DNA from: Bacteroidetes bacterium UKL13-3
GTDB lineage: Bacteria; Bacteroidota; Bacteroidia; UKL13-3
Direction: 5' to 3'
Length of the DNA stretch: 64,000 nt
Assembly: GCA_001602415.1 (NCBI GenBank)
Contig: CP012155.1
Location: forward strand, 3,022,143-3,086,142
Shown piece by piece: positions 53,365-63,184 of this stretch. Numbering within the stretch: position 1 is the first letter of the stretch; the number at the start of each line of letters is the position of its first letter. The notes under the pieces were generated by a model that was given only the letters and a program-made list of their open reading frames with translations, had not been told where the DNA came from and ran no database searches. A program made the position numbers and the translations under genes.

Positions 53365-56300
53365 TTATTTTGATGTGTAACGTTCAATATTGATAATGGC
53401 CTGATTGAACTCAAGCTGTGTTTGAATATAGTTTTCGAGTATGGAAAGTGCTTGTTGCAAATTGAACAAGTGCTGGGTAAAGCCTATTTCGCCCGATCGA
53501 TAAGCTTTATCTGATTGGCTTTGTATGAGGCGAGAATTAGGCAACGCGGCATTGGTATAGTATGCTAAGTTTCTTTGTGCCCTTACATATTGCTGAACAG
53601 CCTGTTTGTATTGAGCCTGAATAGCTAACTCCTCTTGTTTTACATAAAATGTTGTGGCTTTGAGTTGAGCCGCTTGGGCCTTTGCTTTGGCAATATCCGG
53701 ACGAAACCAAACCGGAAAGGAAACTCCAACTAGAAAGCCTTGAAAACGATTTCCTGTACCGGCTAGTGATGTACCCGCATCGTTTAATGGAACACCATAC
53801 AAACTTTGATTAAAATAGCCCAAACGAAAATCGGGCATTGAACTATTGGTTGTTAATCTTTTCTCTTTTTCGGCAAGAGTAATTTGCTGTTTTAAGAACT
53901 TTACATAAGGACTTGTAGTTGCTGTGTTTGTATCGTTAGGTACGTCCAAATTAAGCAGCTCAGGTGTATTCGCATCAACATCAAACACCTCCTGGGTATA
54001 AAGCAATAAACGCAGTTGGTTTAATTGTAAATAGATTTCGTCCTCATTGTTTTGAAGCTGGTTTTTGGCTTCCATCCATTTGCTTTCGGCTGTTGCTTTT
54101 TCAAGTGTGGTACCATCACCCCTCTGAAGCCGCTTATCCGCATTTAGGGCCAATGTTCTGTAAACAGAGTCGTGTTGTGTTAAAACGGCTTTTTGGGCCT
54201 TTAAAAAGAGTATGGTGTAATACGTTGTTTTAACTTGATGAATAAGTTCTGTTCGGGTATAGTTTGCCTTTAACGAAGCAGACTCAACACGCGCGTTCCC
54301 AAGGGCCGATTTGGCTATCATTACCCCTGGAAAAGGAATGCTTTGGCTTATGGTAAGATTGTTGTCGTTTTTATAAAAACCATTGTACTGTCCATGCATC
54401 AAACTCACATCGGTTTTGGGTAACTCGGTTGATTGTTGCTTTTGGAATACGGCTACGTCTTTCTCTTGAGAGGTAGCCATGACTGTGCGGTTATTTTTAA
54501 CCGCTATTTGTATTGCTTCGTTAAGCCCAATTATTCTGGTTTGTTGCGCCATTCCAGTGTGTGAAGCCAACAGCAAAAGAATAAGCGTTACCGCCATTAT
54601 GGGTACCCGATTTTTTTTTCTTCTCTCAACCAATAAATATAAGCACGGTAACACCACCAACGTGAGCAGTGTTGCCGAGATTAAGCCTCCAATAACAACT
54701 GTTGCAAGAGGTTTTTGAACCTCAGCTCCACTACCATGAGATAAGGCCATTGGTAAGAAACCAAGCGAAGCAACAAGGGCTGTCATTATAACCGGACGCA
54801 AACGTGTTTTGGTGCCTTCTATAATAATAATCATTACATCTGTAATTCCTTTTGCCTTGAGCTGGTTAAACTCCGAAAGCAGCACAATTCCATTTAATAC
54901 CGCAACACCAAACAAAGCAATAAACCCAATACCTGCCGATATGCTAAATGGCATATCGCGCAACCACAAAGCGGCCACGCCACCTATTGCCGATAGTGGT
55001 ATGGCCGTGTAAATGAGCAAACCTTGTGTAAATGAATGAAACGTAAAAAACAGCAGTAAAAAGATAAGCAAAAGCGCCACAGGAACAGCAATGAGTAGTC
55101 GGGTTTTGGCTTCCTCTAGGTTTTTGAAAGCCCCCCCAAACGTTGCATAATATCCGGGGTTAAAGCGAATCTTAGAATTTATTTTTTCTTTTATTTCATT
55201 CACTACACTCTCTACATCTCTGCCCCTAACATTCAACCCTACTACAATTCTGCGCTTAGCATCGTCTCGTTGTATTTGGTTGGGTCCGGTAACAAACTCA
55301 ACATCGGCAACTTGCAATAGGGGAACCTGCTGCCCAATGGATGTATGAACATAAAGCGATCGCACATCATCAATGCTTTGCCTATTGTTTTGATCAAGTC
55401 GAACAACAATATCAAAACGTTTTTCGCCCTCAAATAACTGCCCTGATGCCTGCCCAGCAAAAGCTGCATTTATGGTTTGGTTCACATCTTGAATGCTAAC
55501 GCCAAATTTTGCCAGTTGATCACGTTTGTATTTTACCACAATTTGAGGCAGGCCTGTTACTTTTTCTACGTATAAATCCTTTGCTCCTTCAACCGAAGGT
55601 ATGAGCGCGGCAACTTCATCACCATACCTCCTAAGTTCATCTAAATTTTCTCCATAAACTTTAATTACCACATCTTGTCTGGCACCTGTCATTAACTCAT
55701 TAAAACGCATTTGTATGGGTTGCTGGAATCCGTGGTTAACCCCCGAAACCTTTTGGAGAGAAGCCGCCATTTTATCGGCAAGTTCACCTCCGCTTGTTGC
55801 TTTTGTCCATTGGTCTTTTTCTGTTAAAATTACCATCAAATCGCAAGCTTCAATAGGCATTGGGTCGGTAGGAATTTCAGATGATCCCACTTTGGATACA
55901 ACCTCTTTTACTTCATCAGGAAATTCGGTTAATAAAATGTGTGCGCTTTTTGTTGCTGCATCAACCGTTTCGTTTAAACTACTACCCAACATCACGCGAG
56001 TGTCAACAGCAAAATCCCCTTCATCGAGTGTAGGAATAAATTCGGCTCCCAGCGAATTAAATAACAATACTGCTGCCGCAAACAATACAAACGACAGTGC
56101 CACCACCGGCTTTGCTTTCTTTAGCGTCCATTTGAGTATAGGTCCGTATACCTTCTGGATTTTTTCCATCATTATATCGGAAATGGTTCTTTTTACAGAA
56201 ATCGTTTTACTTAAAAATAACGCGCTCATCATGGGTACATAGGTAAGGGATAATAAAAATGCGCCAATAATAGCAAAGCTCACCGTTTGTGCCATTGGTT

Positions 56301-57720
56301 TAAACATCTTCCCCTCAACTCCTACCAGCGCCAGTATTGGTAAGTATACTATTAGAATAATAATTTCACCAAATGCGGCAGCATTCCTGATTTTGCTGGC
56401 CGAGTCAAACACTTCTGTATCCATCTCTTGTTGTGTGAGCCTGCCGCTTTTTCGCAATGACAAATGGTGCATGGTTGCCTCAACAATAATTACCGCTCCA
56501 TCTACAATCAACCCAAAATCAATAGCCCCCAAACTCATTAAGTTGCCCGATACTCCAAACACATTCATTAATGATATGGCAAACAACATTGCCAATGGAA
56601 TTACCGATGCCACAATCAAGCCTGCTCTTACGTTTCCTAAAAAAAGAACTAGGATAAATATCACAATCAGTGCTCCTTCGGCTAAGTTTTTACTCACTGT
56701 ATTGATAGCGTTATTCACCAATTTTGTTCTGTCCAAAAACGGTTCAATGGTTAATCCTTCGGGAAGCGTTTTCTCAATTTGCGCAATGCGCTCTTTTACG
56801 TTATTAATTACTTTAGAGGAGTTTGCTCCTTTTAACATCATCACAACAGCACCCACGACTTCGCCTTTATCGTTGTATGTCATCGCTCCATAGCGAATAG
56901 CAAACCCTTCTTGTACTTTTCCAACATCTCTGATGAGCAGCGGTGTTCCATTTTCTGTTTGCTTAACCACAATGTTTTCAATATCGGTCATGTTTGTAAG
57001 TAAACCCTCCGATCGGATATAATAGGCATTGGGTTTTTTGTCTATGTAAGCACCTCCCGTGTTTTGGTTGTTTTCAGAAAGCGCATTAAACACTTCTGAT
57101 ATGGAAGTGTTTAATCCCTTTAACTTGTTGGGGTCGAGCGCTACTTCATACTGCTTTAGCTTTCCGCCAAAACTTCCAACGTCAGCAACACCCTCAACAC
57201 CCAACAATTGCCTACGCACAATCCAGTCCTGAATGGTTCGTAAATCAGTAACGGAATACTTTGATTCATACCCCTTTTTAGGCCTTACAATGTATTGGTA
57301 TATTTCGCCAAGACCTGTACTAACAGGGGCTAAAACAGGTGTTCCCACCTCGGGAGGAATAATACTTTTGATATTATTCATGCGCTCGGCAATTTGCTGG
57401 CGTGCCCAATACACATCAACATTTTCTTTAAAAACAACCGTTACCACGCTTAATCCAAAACGAGAAAATGATCGCACCTCCTCAATTTCAGGAATGGTTG
57501 CTACGGCTTGCTCTACCGGAAACGTTACCAAACGCTCAATGTCTAAAGCCGATTGCGAAGGTGCAACGGTTAATATTTGTACCTGATTATTTGTGATATC
57601 AGGAACGGCATCTATGGGTAATTGTGTAACGGAATATCCGCCCCAAGCCAATAGTGCAATAACGAGTATTCCTATCACCAATTTATTAGTGATGGAAAAC
57701 CTAATAATGCTATTCAACAT
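53365..57720 (-). CDS. CusA/CzcA-family RND pump fused to a TolC-like outer-membrane factor
   Basis: A 1451-residue polypeptide. Residues 1 to about 1035 are a heavy-metal-type RND pump: MLNSIIRFSITNKLVIGIL, ITNNQVQILTVAPSQSALDIE, LSLGAIDFGLIVDGAVIIVE (proton-relay region of TM4), GAEFIPTLDEGDFAVDTR and a second 6-helix block. From about 1042 a fresh signal-peptide-like stretch (MAVTLILLLLASHTGMAQQ) leads into an outer-membrane efflux (OEP) domain with long helices (ALNADKRLQRGDGTTLEKAT). The fusion type is known in Bacteroidota. ATG 57720 is chosen as the pump's normal start. Metal or drug substrate not decided. Confidence 0.94.
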   Translation of the reverse strand: MLNSIIRFSITNKLVIGILVIALLAWGGYSVTQLPIDAVPDITNNQVQILTVAPSQSALDIERLVTFPVEQAVATIPEIEEVRSFSRFGLSVVTVVFKENVDVYWARQQIAERMNNIKSIIPPEVGTPVLAPVSTGLGEIYQYIVRPKKGYESKYSVTDLRTIQDWIVRRQLLGVEGVADVGSFGGKLKQYEVALDPNKLKGLNTSISEVFNALSENNQNTGGAYIDKKPNAYYIRSEGLLTNMTDIENIVVKQTENGTPLLIRDVGKVQEGFAIRYGAMTYNDKGEVVGAVVMMLKGANSSKVINNVKERIAQIEKTLPEGLTIEPFLDRTKLVNNAINTVSKNLAEGALIVIFILVLFLGNVRAGLIVASVIPLAMLFAISLMNVFGVSGNLMSLGAIDFGLIVDGAVIIVEATMHHLSLRKSGRLTQQEMDTEVFDSASKIRNAAAFGEIIILIVYLPILALVGVEGKMFKPMAQTVSFAIIGAFLLSLTYVPMMSALFLSKTISVKRTISDIMMEKIQKVYGPILKWTLKKAKPVVALSFVLFAAAVLLFNSLGAEFIPTLDEGDFAVDTRVMLGSSLNETVDAATKSAHILLTEFPDEVKEVVSKVGSSEIPTDPMPIEACDLMVILTEKDQWTKATSGGELADKMAASLQKVSGVNHGFQQPIQMRFNELMTGARQDVVIKVYGENLDELRRYGDEVAALIPSVEGAKDLYVEKVTGLPQIVVKYKRDQLAKFGVSIQDVNQTINAAFAGQASGQLFEGEKRFDIVVRLDQNNRQSIDDVRSLYVHTSIGQQVPLLQVADVEFVTGPNQIQRDDAKRRIVVGLNVRGRDVESVVNEIKEKINSKIRFNPGYYATFGGAFKNLEEAKTRLLIAVPVALLLIFLLLFFTFHSFTQGLLIYTAIPLSAIGGVAALWLRDMPFSISAGIGFIALFGVAVLNGIVLLSEFNQLKAKGITDVMIIIIEGTKTRLRPVIMTALVASLGFLPMALSHGSGAEVQKPLATVVIGGLISATLLTLVVLPCLYLLVERRKKNRVPIMAVTLILLLLASHTGMAQQTRIIGLNEAIQIAVKNNRTVMATSQEKDVAVFQKQQSTELPKTDVSLMHGQYNGFYKNDNNLTISQSIPFPGVMIAKSALGNARVESASLKANYTRTELIHQVKTTYYTILFLKAQKAVLTQHDSVYRTLALNADKRLQRGDGTTLEKATAESKWMEAKNQLQNNEDEIYLQLNQLRLLLYTQEVFDVDANTPELLNLDVPNDTNTATTSPYVKFLKQQITLAEKEKRLTTNSSMPDFRLGYFNQSLYGVPLNDAGTSLAGTGNRFQGFLVGVSFPVWFRPDIAKAKAQAAQLKATTFYVKQEELAIQAQYKQAVQQYVRAQRNLAYYTNAALPNSRLIQSQSDKAYRSGEIGFTQHLFNLQQALSILENYIQTQLEFNQAIINIERYTSK

Positions 57721-57786
57721 ACTTGTGTTGTTTCGTGAAATAAAAAAGAAAAAACCGGCCATCACTTGTGGGTGACCAGCAGAAAA

Positions 57787-58185
57787 TTACAACATGTATG
57801 AACCCGCTCTTGGTGGCTGGAAAATACTATGGTGTATGCTGTAATCGTAATCGTTTTTTACCTCCGTGGTGAGTAAAATCGATCTATCTGTATGCTGTAA
57901 AAGCACCAATTCTGTGTGTTCGGAAAGAAATAAAAAGCTTGTATAGCAGGCGTTAAACAATGGCAAGTCATCATGATTTTCTTCCTGTTTGTGTGAAGAT
58001 GTGCTTGCATAATGCATGACCAAAAAATCGAAGACGCTTAATTGCTGATCTACTGACTCCTGTTGATGTTGTTTATAATGACCAATAAGCTTAGGTATTT
58101 TTTGCAATTCTATGATACCCTGACCTGGCAAAAAAGATGCAGCTATGGCAAAAAACACTAATATTTTGGATAATACGGCCTTCAC
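57787..58185 (-). CDS. Small exported protein heading the metal-efflux operon
   Basis: A 132-residue protein with a hydrophobic N-terminus (MKAVLSKILVFFAIAASFLPGQG) that may be a signal or anchor. It contains several His residues (HYKQHQQ, HKQEENHDD, YSIHHSIFQPPRAG) and ends in a SIFQPPRA motif that I associate with proteins upstream of such pumps in Bacteroidota. It is transcribed with the pump genes (66-nt gap). The His content is compatible with metal binding but proves nothing. Confidence 0.75.
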   Translation of the reverse strand: MKAVLSKILVFFAIAASFLPGQGIIELQKIPKLIGHYKQHQQESVDQQLSVFDFLVMHYASTSSHKQEENHDDLPLFNACYTSFLFLSEHTELVLLQHTDRSILLTTEVKNDYDYSIHHSIFQPPRAGSYML

Positions 58186-58473
58186 AACTACTACGAAGGT
58201 AAAGGCTTTTTTAATAGACTTCCCATTATTTTTAACTTCATGGGTTGTTCTAGGTGAATATTTTTTTTAAAATACTTAGATACCTCCATTAGAACCCATA
58301 TTTAGCCAACCATATATTGTATCGGTATAACACTTTATTTTTAATTTCGTTTTAACATTGTTCTTGTTAACATTGTCTCATAAAATTAAGAACTATTTAA
58401 GTTTTACTATTAATTTTATTTTATAGCAAGTACAGTACACAAGTACTAAAAAAGCACATAGGGGTTAACGTGC
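58186..58473. other. AT-rich divergent intergenic region
   Basis: About 290 nt with no gene. It contains a 10-bp direct repeat TTAACATTGT (58352-58361 and 58367-58376) and must hold the promoter of the efflux operon on the left. Whatever produces the terminator-like hairpin at 58474 would be transcribed through this stretch. Confidence 0.5.
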
Positions 58474-58512
58474 AAAAGCCGTTGGACTATCGCAAGATAG
58501 TCCGCGGCTTTT
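58474..58512 (+). terminator. Strong GNRA-looped hairpin upstream of the esterase gene
   Basis: AAAAGCCG (58474-58481) pairs with CGGCTTTT (58505-58512); inside, GGACTATC (58484-58491) pairs with GATAGTCC (58496-58503) over a GCAA tetraloop. It has the shape of an intrinsic terminator ending in T4, but no annotated gene ends before it. It may be a terminator of a small RNA or a leader element of the following gene. Confidence 0.65.
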
Positions 58513-58543
58513 ATCTTTTATAGCCTTTCCGTATGTTGCGCCC

Positions 58544-59188
58544 ATGGATACACATGCACTCCAAAACACACTAACCGTTTCTAAAACGGCCCGTTATTAT
58601 ACGCTGGGAACTTTCTCGGAAACAACACAAGAGGTTTGGGTTGTATTGCATGGTTACGCACAGCTTGCTTCCGACTTTTTAATTCCTTTTTCGACACTTA
58701 ATGATGGTTTTCGTTACATTATTGCTCCTGAGGGTTTGAATAAATTTTATGCTAAGGGTTTTGGGGGGAAACCAGCTGCCACTTGGATGACGAGCGAGAT
58801 GCGCGAACAAGAGATTGCTGATTATATTTCATACTTGGATTTATTATATCAAACACTTGGCTTGGAAAGGGGCTCGCATAAAATTATGCTTCTCGGTTTT
58901 TCCCAAGGAGTGGCTACTGCTACACGCTGGTTGCACCATACATCACATAGAATTGATGAACTTATTGTATACGCGGGTGAAGTTGCTGCCGAGTTGCGAA
59001 ATCCGGTTGCTCCCAAACTTTTGTCTATTCCTATAACCTATGTTACGGGAAATAACGACCGTTTAATAAGCCCAGAAAAACTTGCAGATGTGAGGCTATT
59101 TATGCAGCAATTAAATGCGCGTGAAATTGTGTTTGATGGGGGACATGAAGTGAAAGCTGAAGTGCTCAAAACACTTTTACTTAACTAA
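58544..59188 (+). CDS. Alpha/beta hydrolase (carboxylesterase/phospholipase-type)
   Basis: A 214-residue serine hydrolase. The nucleophile is in LLGFSQGVATA (GxSxG), the oxyanion HGY in VVLHGYAQLASDF, Asp in VTGNNDRLISPE and His in FDGGHEVK. Cytoplasmic, no signal peptide. Resembles the carboxylesterase/phospholipase family of small esterases. Convergent with pheS, overlapping by 4 nt. Confidence 0.9.
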   Translation: MDTHALQNTLTVSKTARYYTLGTFSETTQEVWVVLHGYAQLASDFLIPFSTLNDGFRYIIAPEGLNKFYAKGFGGKPAATWMTSEMREQEIADYISYLDLLYQTLGLERGSHKIMLLGFSQGVATATRWLHHTSHRIDELIVYAGEVAAELRNPVAPKLLSIPITYVTGNNDRLISPEKLADVRLFMQQLNAREIVFDGGHEVKAEVLKTLLLN

Positions 59189-60201
59189 GCTTCACCAGTA
59201 AACTGTTTTATAAAACGTGTATCATTTATACTGAATAATCGCAGATCTTTTATTTCGTAAAGCAACATTGTAATGCGCTCTACACCCATGCCAAAAGCAA
59301 AACCCGAATACTCTTCGGGATCAATATTATTAAGCGTTAATACATTTGGATCAACCATACCACAACCTAAAATCTCCACCCATCCTGTGTGTTTGCATAC
59401 ATTACAGCCACTTCCTTTACAAATCATGCAAGATATATCCATTTCTGCAGAAGGTTCGGTAAACGGGAAATAACTTGGTCGGAAACGCACTTGAAATTCT
59501 TCACCGAACATTTCTTTCACAAACTGATACAATGTTTGTTTTAAATCGGCAAATGATACGTTTTTATCAATATACACAGCATCAATTTGATGAAAGAAAC
59601 AATGTGCACGTGCTGATATGGCTTCGTTCCTATAAACACGACCAGGCATTACCGCGCGAAGCGGAATTTTTTTTTGCTCCATAAGCCTTACTTGAACACT
59701 GGTGCAATGTGTACGCAACGAGAAGTTTTTATCAATAAAAAACGTGTCTTGCATATCGCGAGCTGGGTGGTTTTCGGGAAAATTAAGAGCCGAGAAATTA
59801 TGCCAATCATCTTCAATCTCGGGACCTTCAGAAATAGTGAAACCTAGTTTATTAAAAATAGAAAGAATCTTATTTTGCACAATATTAAGCGGATGACGTG
59901 CACCTAATTCACTTGATTCGGGAGGTAATGTTAAATCTAGTATTTCTTCTTTTTTTGTTTTACTTGCTGTAAACGTTTGTTGAGCATCAGCTAACTTACC
60001 TTCGGTAACTTGCTTTAATTCATTCATAACCTTACCAACCTCTTTTTTTTCGGTGTTGGAAATGGTTTTAAATTCTTCAAACAAATCATTTAAAATTCCT
60101 TTTCGCGAAAGATATTTCAACCGGAACTGCTCCGCTTCATCGGCAGATTTTATTTCGATTTGGGAAACTTCACTGATTATGTTTTTTAATTTGTTAATCA
60201 T
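59185..60201 (-). CDS. pheS: Phenylalanine-tRNA ligase alpha subunit
   Basis: Class II aminoacyl-tRNA synthetase catalytic subunit, forming an alpha2beta2 enzyme with PheT (not in the window). The 338-residue protein has an N-terminal coiled coil that binds tRNA, motif 1 GARHPLNIVQ, motif 2 FFHQIDAVYIDK with VRFRPSYFPFTEPSAEMDI, and motif 3 GFAFGMGVERITMLLY. ATG 60201 (MINKLKNIISEV) is the family-like start; 60213 would add four residues. A CxxC..CxxC pair (CMICKGSGCNVCKHTG) is seen in many PheS proteins. Confidence 0.97.
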   Translation of the reverse strand: MINKLKNIISEVSQIEIKSADEAEQFRLKYLSRKGILNDLFEEFKTISNTEKKEVGKVMNELKQVTEGKLADAQQTFTASKTKKEEILDLTLPPESSELGARHPLNIVQNKILSIFNKLGFTISEGPEIEDDWHNFSALNFPENHPARDMQDTFFIDKNFSLRTHCTSVQVRLMEQKKIPLRAVMPGRVYRNEAISARAHCFFHQIDAVYIDKNVSFADLKQTLYQFVKEMFGEEFQVRFRPSYFPFTEPSAEMDISCMICKGSGCNVCKHTGWVEILGCGMVDPNVLTLNNIDPEEYSGFAFGMGVERITMLLYEIKDLRLFSINDTRFIKQFTGEA

Positions 60202-60591
60202 GTCTGGCATCATTCAAGGATTCAAATCTAAAATAATTCGGTTAATCATTTTCACACCGATGTATATCCTAAAAAGTTATTTATATAAAATGTTATTGTT
60301 ATTATAGGCTGTGAATAGATGTATATCTTTTTTACAATTTGTTGTTTTATTACTAATTCATACTCCGTTAACAGTTAATTAACATTATAAAATATTGACT
60401 ATCTATATCATTATATTATTTATACACGTTGTTAATAACCTATTCCCACATGCTTTTAGGGATAAAAAGCCTTGCATAAATATGTTAATTTTAACTGTCT
60501 AACAATAGAACAACCCTTAGTTAATCAACACACCCTTTTTATTAGAAACTAAATTGTTGTTAAATTCATCTAGAAACACAAGCTATCCACA
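60202..60591. other. AT-rich gap with DnaA-box-like sites (candidate oriC)
   Basis: No gene in about 390 nt. Near-consensus DnaA boxes (TTATnCACA or its reverse) occur at 60310-60318 (TGTGAATAG), 60420-60428 (TTATACACG), 60583-60591 (CTATCCACA) and 60593-60601 (TAATCCACA), each with one or two mismatches. The stretch 60367-60440 is extremely AT-rich and could unwind. mnmG (gidA), a common neighbour of oriC, lies 2.6 kb to the right. Suggestive only. Confidence 0.35.
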
Positions 60592-62187
60592 CTAATCCAC
60601 AATTTTACCCATATCAATTGTTTGTTCTAAATCCCAATAAGCTCTTAAGGTTAATACATCGGGATAATAGAATACTTTCTCTGGTTGTTTATGAGCCATA
60701 TAATCACCGTTATCCCAAATTCCATTAGTATTGGTATCCTGTATGAATTTAACGCGATATTTAGCCGGTAAAACGTATTCTAAATTAATATCTGTTGTTT
60801 TAGTGATAATAAACTCTTTTATCACTTTTGTTTCATTCTCATCAATAAGTTGTAGTATATATTGGTTGCTATCGTTTGGATGAATAACTGATAAAACAAG
60901 TGAGCTGTAATCTTTTATTGTTTTGGTACCAAATGAATATTTTTCGGCTTTTGAGTAGTTCCCATAAATATCTTTAATGGCCGAATCGGCTAGTATTAAA
61001 GAGTATTTTTGTTTTTCTTTTAGTGGATAAAACAGTTTGATAGATTCCTTATTTGGAGCTAAAATTATTGTTGGATTAATTAGAATTGAATCTTCTTTTA
61101 CTTTTAGTTTAGCGGTATCGGTAAAAAATTGTTCTAATGGATGATTAAGGTTTATTATAAACGAATCATTCAATTCAATATCTTTGTTTAGTGTAATTTC
61201 AAATTTACCAGCTTTGCTGCTTTTGCGAGGTTTTACAACAATTACTGAGTCTAATATAGGTGTATGATAACTAAACAATACACTATCTGTTTTCCAAGCA
61301 CTGCTAAATAATGTTAAGGTATCGATATTATCTTTTCCTTTTTTGTACCAGGTGTGGTAATTTACAGGAATAATAGGTTTTACAGTAACTCCAGTTGGTT
61401 TAAATACCACAAAAGTAAACCTACCTTGTTCTCTACTAAATGTATCAACAAGTTTATTTATGCCATATAAATTGGGATTAAAAAAATAGAGTGTTTTTAC
61501 AGTATTACTATCACTTGTGTTAATAGGTTCTTCCTTAAAACCAATCCATTCACCTTTGTCGTATTTAAGGTTTTTATTTTCGTCTTTAAATGCAACGAGC
61601 TTGTATGTTTGGTTGGGCAAATTAGGTAACGTGTAAAACCCGGATTCGTTCGTTTTGGTAAAGTAATAAGGTTTTTGTTTATAGATGGTTGAATCAATAA
61701 AACTATCTATAGGGTATAAGCATACAGACAAACCCTTTTCTGTTTTGAGGTTAAATGCTTGTTTTAATGAACCTGATATACTTAAGGTATCAATAAACGA
61801 ACCTGTGGAGAATATATAGCTGTAATTACTTAAAATATTACCTTCATGATTATCTGTAATACTGTTTCCGAAGTTTATGGTATAGGTAATTCCAGGTGAT
61901 AAGACCCCCATAAGCTGTATATTGAGGGATTTACCCAAAACAGTAAACAATGGTTTTTCGGCCAGCGGAGGAGAGATCACAATCTGTTCCTCTGCATCTT
62001 TTAGTTGGATGTATTCATCAAACTTAATTGTAATTTTATTACCTGTAAAAGAGGTTTTTTTATTTGAAGGATATTCTTTTTCAACCTTAGGAGGTATTGT
62101 ATCCTGGGCACCACCCGTTGGAGCAACAATTTGGGCACAACAAGCCAGCAAAAGAATAAATAGAACAAGGCTTATACGGGTAGCCAT
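60592..62187 (-). CDS. Ig-like (BIG_5) domain lipoprotein
   Basis: About 531 residues from ATG 62187, which follows a purine-rich AAGGAGG and gives the lipoprotein signal LFILLLACCAQ; a start at 62208 is possible. The N-terminal domain (DTIPPKVEKEYPSNKKTSF ... ITIKFDEYIQLKDAEEQIVISP) is the BIG_5 Ig-like fold, followed by a carboxypeptidase-like module (FTKTNESGFYTLPNLPNQTYKL) and further beta domains with KDENKNLKYDKGEW. Such proteins are outer-surface lipoproteins in Bacteroidota; role unknown. Located 24 nt after a methyltransferase gene. Confidence 0.85.
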   Translation of the reverse strand: MATRISLVLFILLLACCAQIVAPTGGAQDTIPPKVEKEYPSNKKTSFTGNKITIKFDEYIQLKDAEEQIVISPPLAEKPLFTVLGKSLNIQLMGVLSPGITYTINFGNSITDNHEGNILSNYSYIFSTGSFIDTLSISGSLKQAFNLKTEKGLSVCLYPIDSFIDSTIYKQKPYYFTKTNESGFYTLPNLPNQTYKLVAFKDENKNLKYDKGEWIGFKEEPINTSDSNTVKTLYFFNPNLYGINKLVDTFSREQGRFTFVVFKPTGVTVKPIIPVNYHTWYKKGKDNIDTLTLFSSAWKTDSVLFSYHTPILDSVIVVKPRKSSKAGKFEITLNKDIELNDSFIINLNHPLEQFFTDTAKLKVKEDSILINPTIILAPNKESIKLFYPLKEKQKYSLILADSAIKDIYGNYSKAEKYSFGTKTIKDYSSLVLSVIHPNDSNQYILQLIDENETKVIKEFIITKTTDINLEYVLPAKYRVKFIQDTNTNGIWDNGDYMAHKQPEKVFYYPDVLTLRAYWDLEQTIDMGKIVD

Positions 62188-62211
62188 TAACCTCCTTGTT
62201 GATTGCATTTA

Positions 62212-63102
62212 TTATTTTGGTTTAACAACGAATAATAAACTTGAATAATTTTTATTACCCAATGCATTGATAGTTGAAACTGCACCAGAAATTGCACCTC
62301 TTACAAAAGATAATCCGCTCTCTTTATGTACTTCACTTCTCATACTAATGTATGGTGCATCAAATATCATAGGCTTTGTTTGGATTACCTCAAAGCCATG
62401 TTTCTGCATTAATAAACCAAAGCTTTTTTGGTTAAAGTGGTACAAATGGCGAGGAACATCATAGCCATCCCAAAACTCTCTGTAATGTTTAGCATCCCAA
62501 CTGTTAGAGTTAGGTACAGCAATAAAGAGTGTACCATTAGGTTTGAGCATTCTTTTGAGTTGTTGCATGCGCTCGTTCAATAAATGTACATGTTCCAAAA
62601 CATGCCATTGTGTTATAACATCAAATGAATGCTCTTCAATGGTGTCAAGTTTATCTTCGCCTAAGACAGCATACCCAAATTTTTGTTTTACATAATCAAT
62701 TGCTTCAGTACTTACATCTACACCTAACGCATCAAAAGTTTTATCTTTAACAACACCATTTAAAAAATAGCCTAAACCACAACCTAAATCCATTAGTTTT
62801 CCGTTAGGGTGGTAAGACTTTATAAGTTTAAGTTTTTGTTTAATGCTGTAATCTCTTACCACATCATAAACCTTATACATAAATGATAGATTCTGTTTAT
62901 CACCTGCATGAGAAACATACCTATCGCTTTGGTAATATAGCCCAATTTCGATTGCACGCGGACGCGGATTGGTGAATAGAAAAGAGCAGTTATTGCAACG
63001 GTGCAAATCAAATGATTCACCAGTTGCCACAAAATCTTTACAAGTTAGTTCCTTTGAAAGAAGAGTACTCCCGCAAACAAGACAGGTAATAAGGTTTTCC
63101 AT
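62212..63102 (-). CDS. Class I SAM methyltransferase with N-terminal zinc ribbon
   Basis: A 296-residue protein. The N-terminus has CLVCGS and HRCNNCSFLF, a CxxC..CxxC zinc ribbon, then the methyltransferase domain with LMDLGCGLGYFL (motif I), ALGVDVSTEAIDY and DVITQWHVLEHVHLL and MLKPNGTLFIAVPNSNSW. This zinc-ribbon-methyltransferase form is frequent near polysaccharide or lipid genes, but none are nearby. Substrate unknown. Confidence 0.9.
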   Translation of the reverse strand: MENLITCLVCGSTLLSKELTCKDFVATGESFDLHRCNNCSFLFTNPRPRAIEIGLYYQSDRYVSHAGDKQNLSFMYKVYDVVRDYSIKQKLKLIKSYHPNGKLMDLGCGLGYFLNGVVKDKTFDALGVDVSTEAIDYVKQKFGYAVLGEDKLDTIEEHSFDVITQWHVLEHVHLLNERMQQLKRMLKPNGTLFIAVPNSNSWDAKHYREFWDGYDVPRHLYHFNQKSFGLLMQKHGFEVIQTKPMIFDAPYISMRSEVHKESGLSFVRGAISGAVSTINALGNKNYSSLLFVVKPK

Positions 63103-63184
63103 TAGGGCAAATATAGTTGATTAAGCAATTGAGTAATTACGTTGTTGTGGATATTGAATAAAATATCCTCTCACCAAAGAATCC

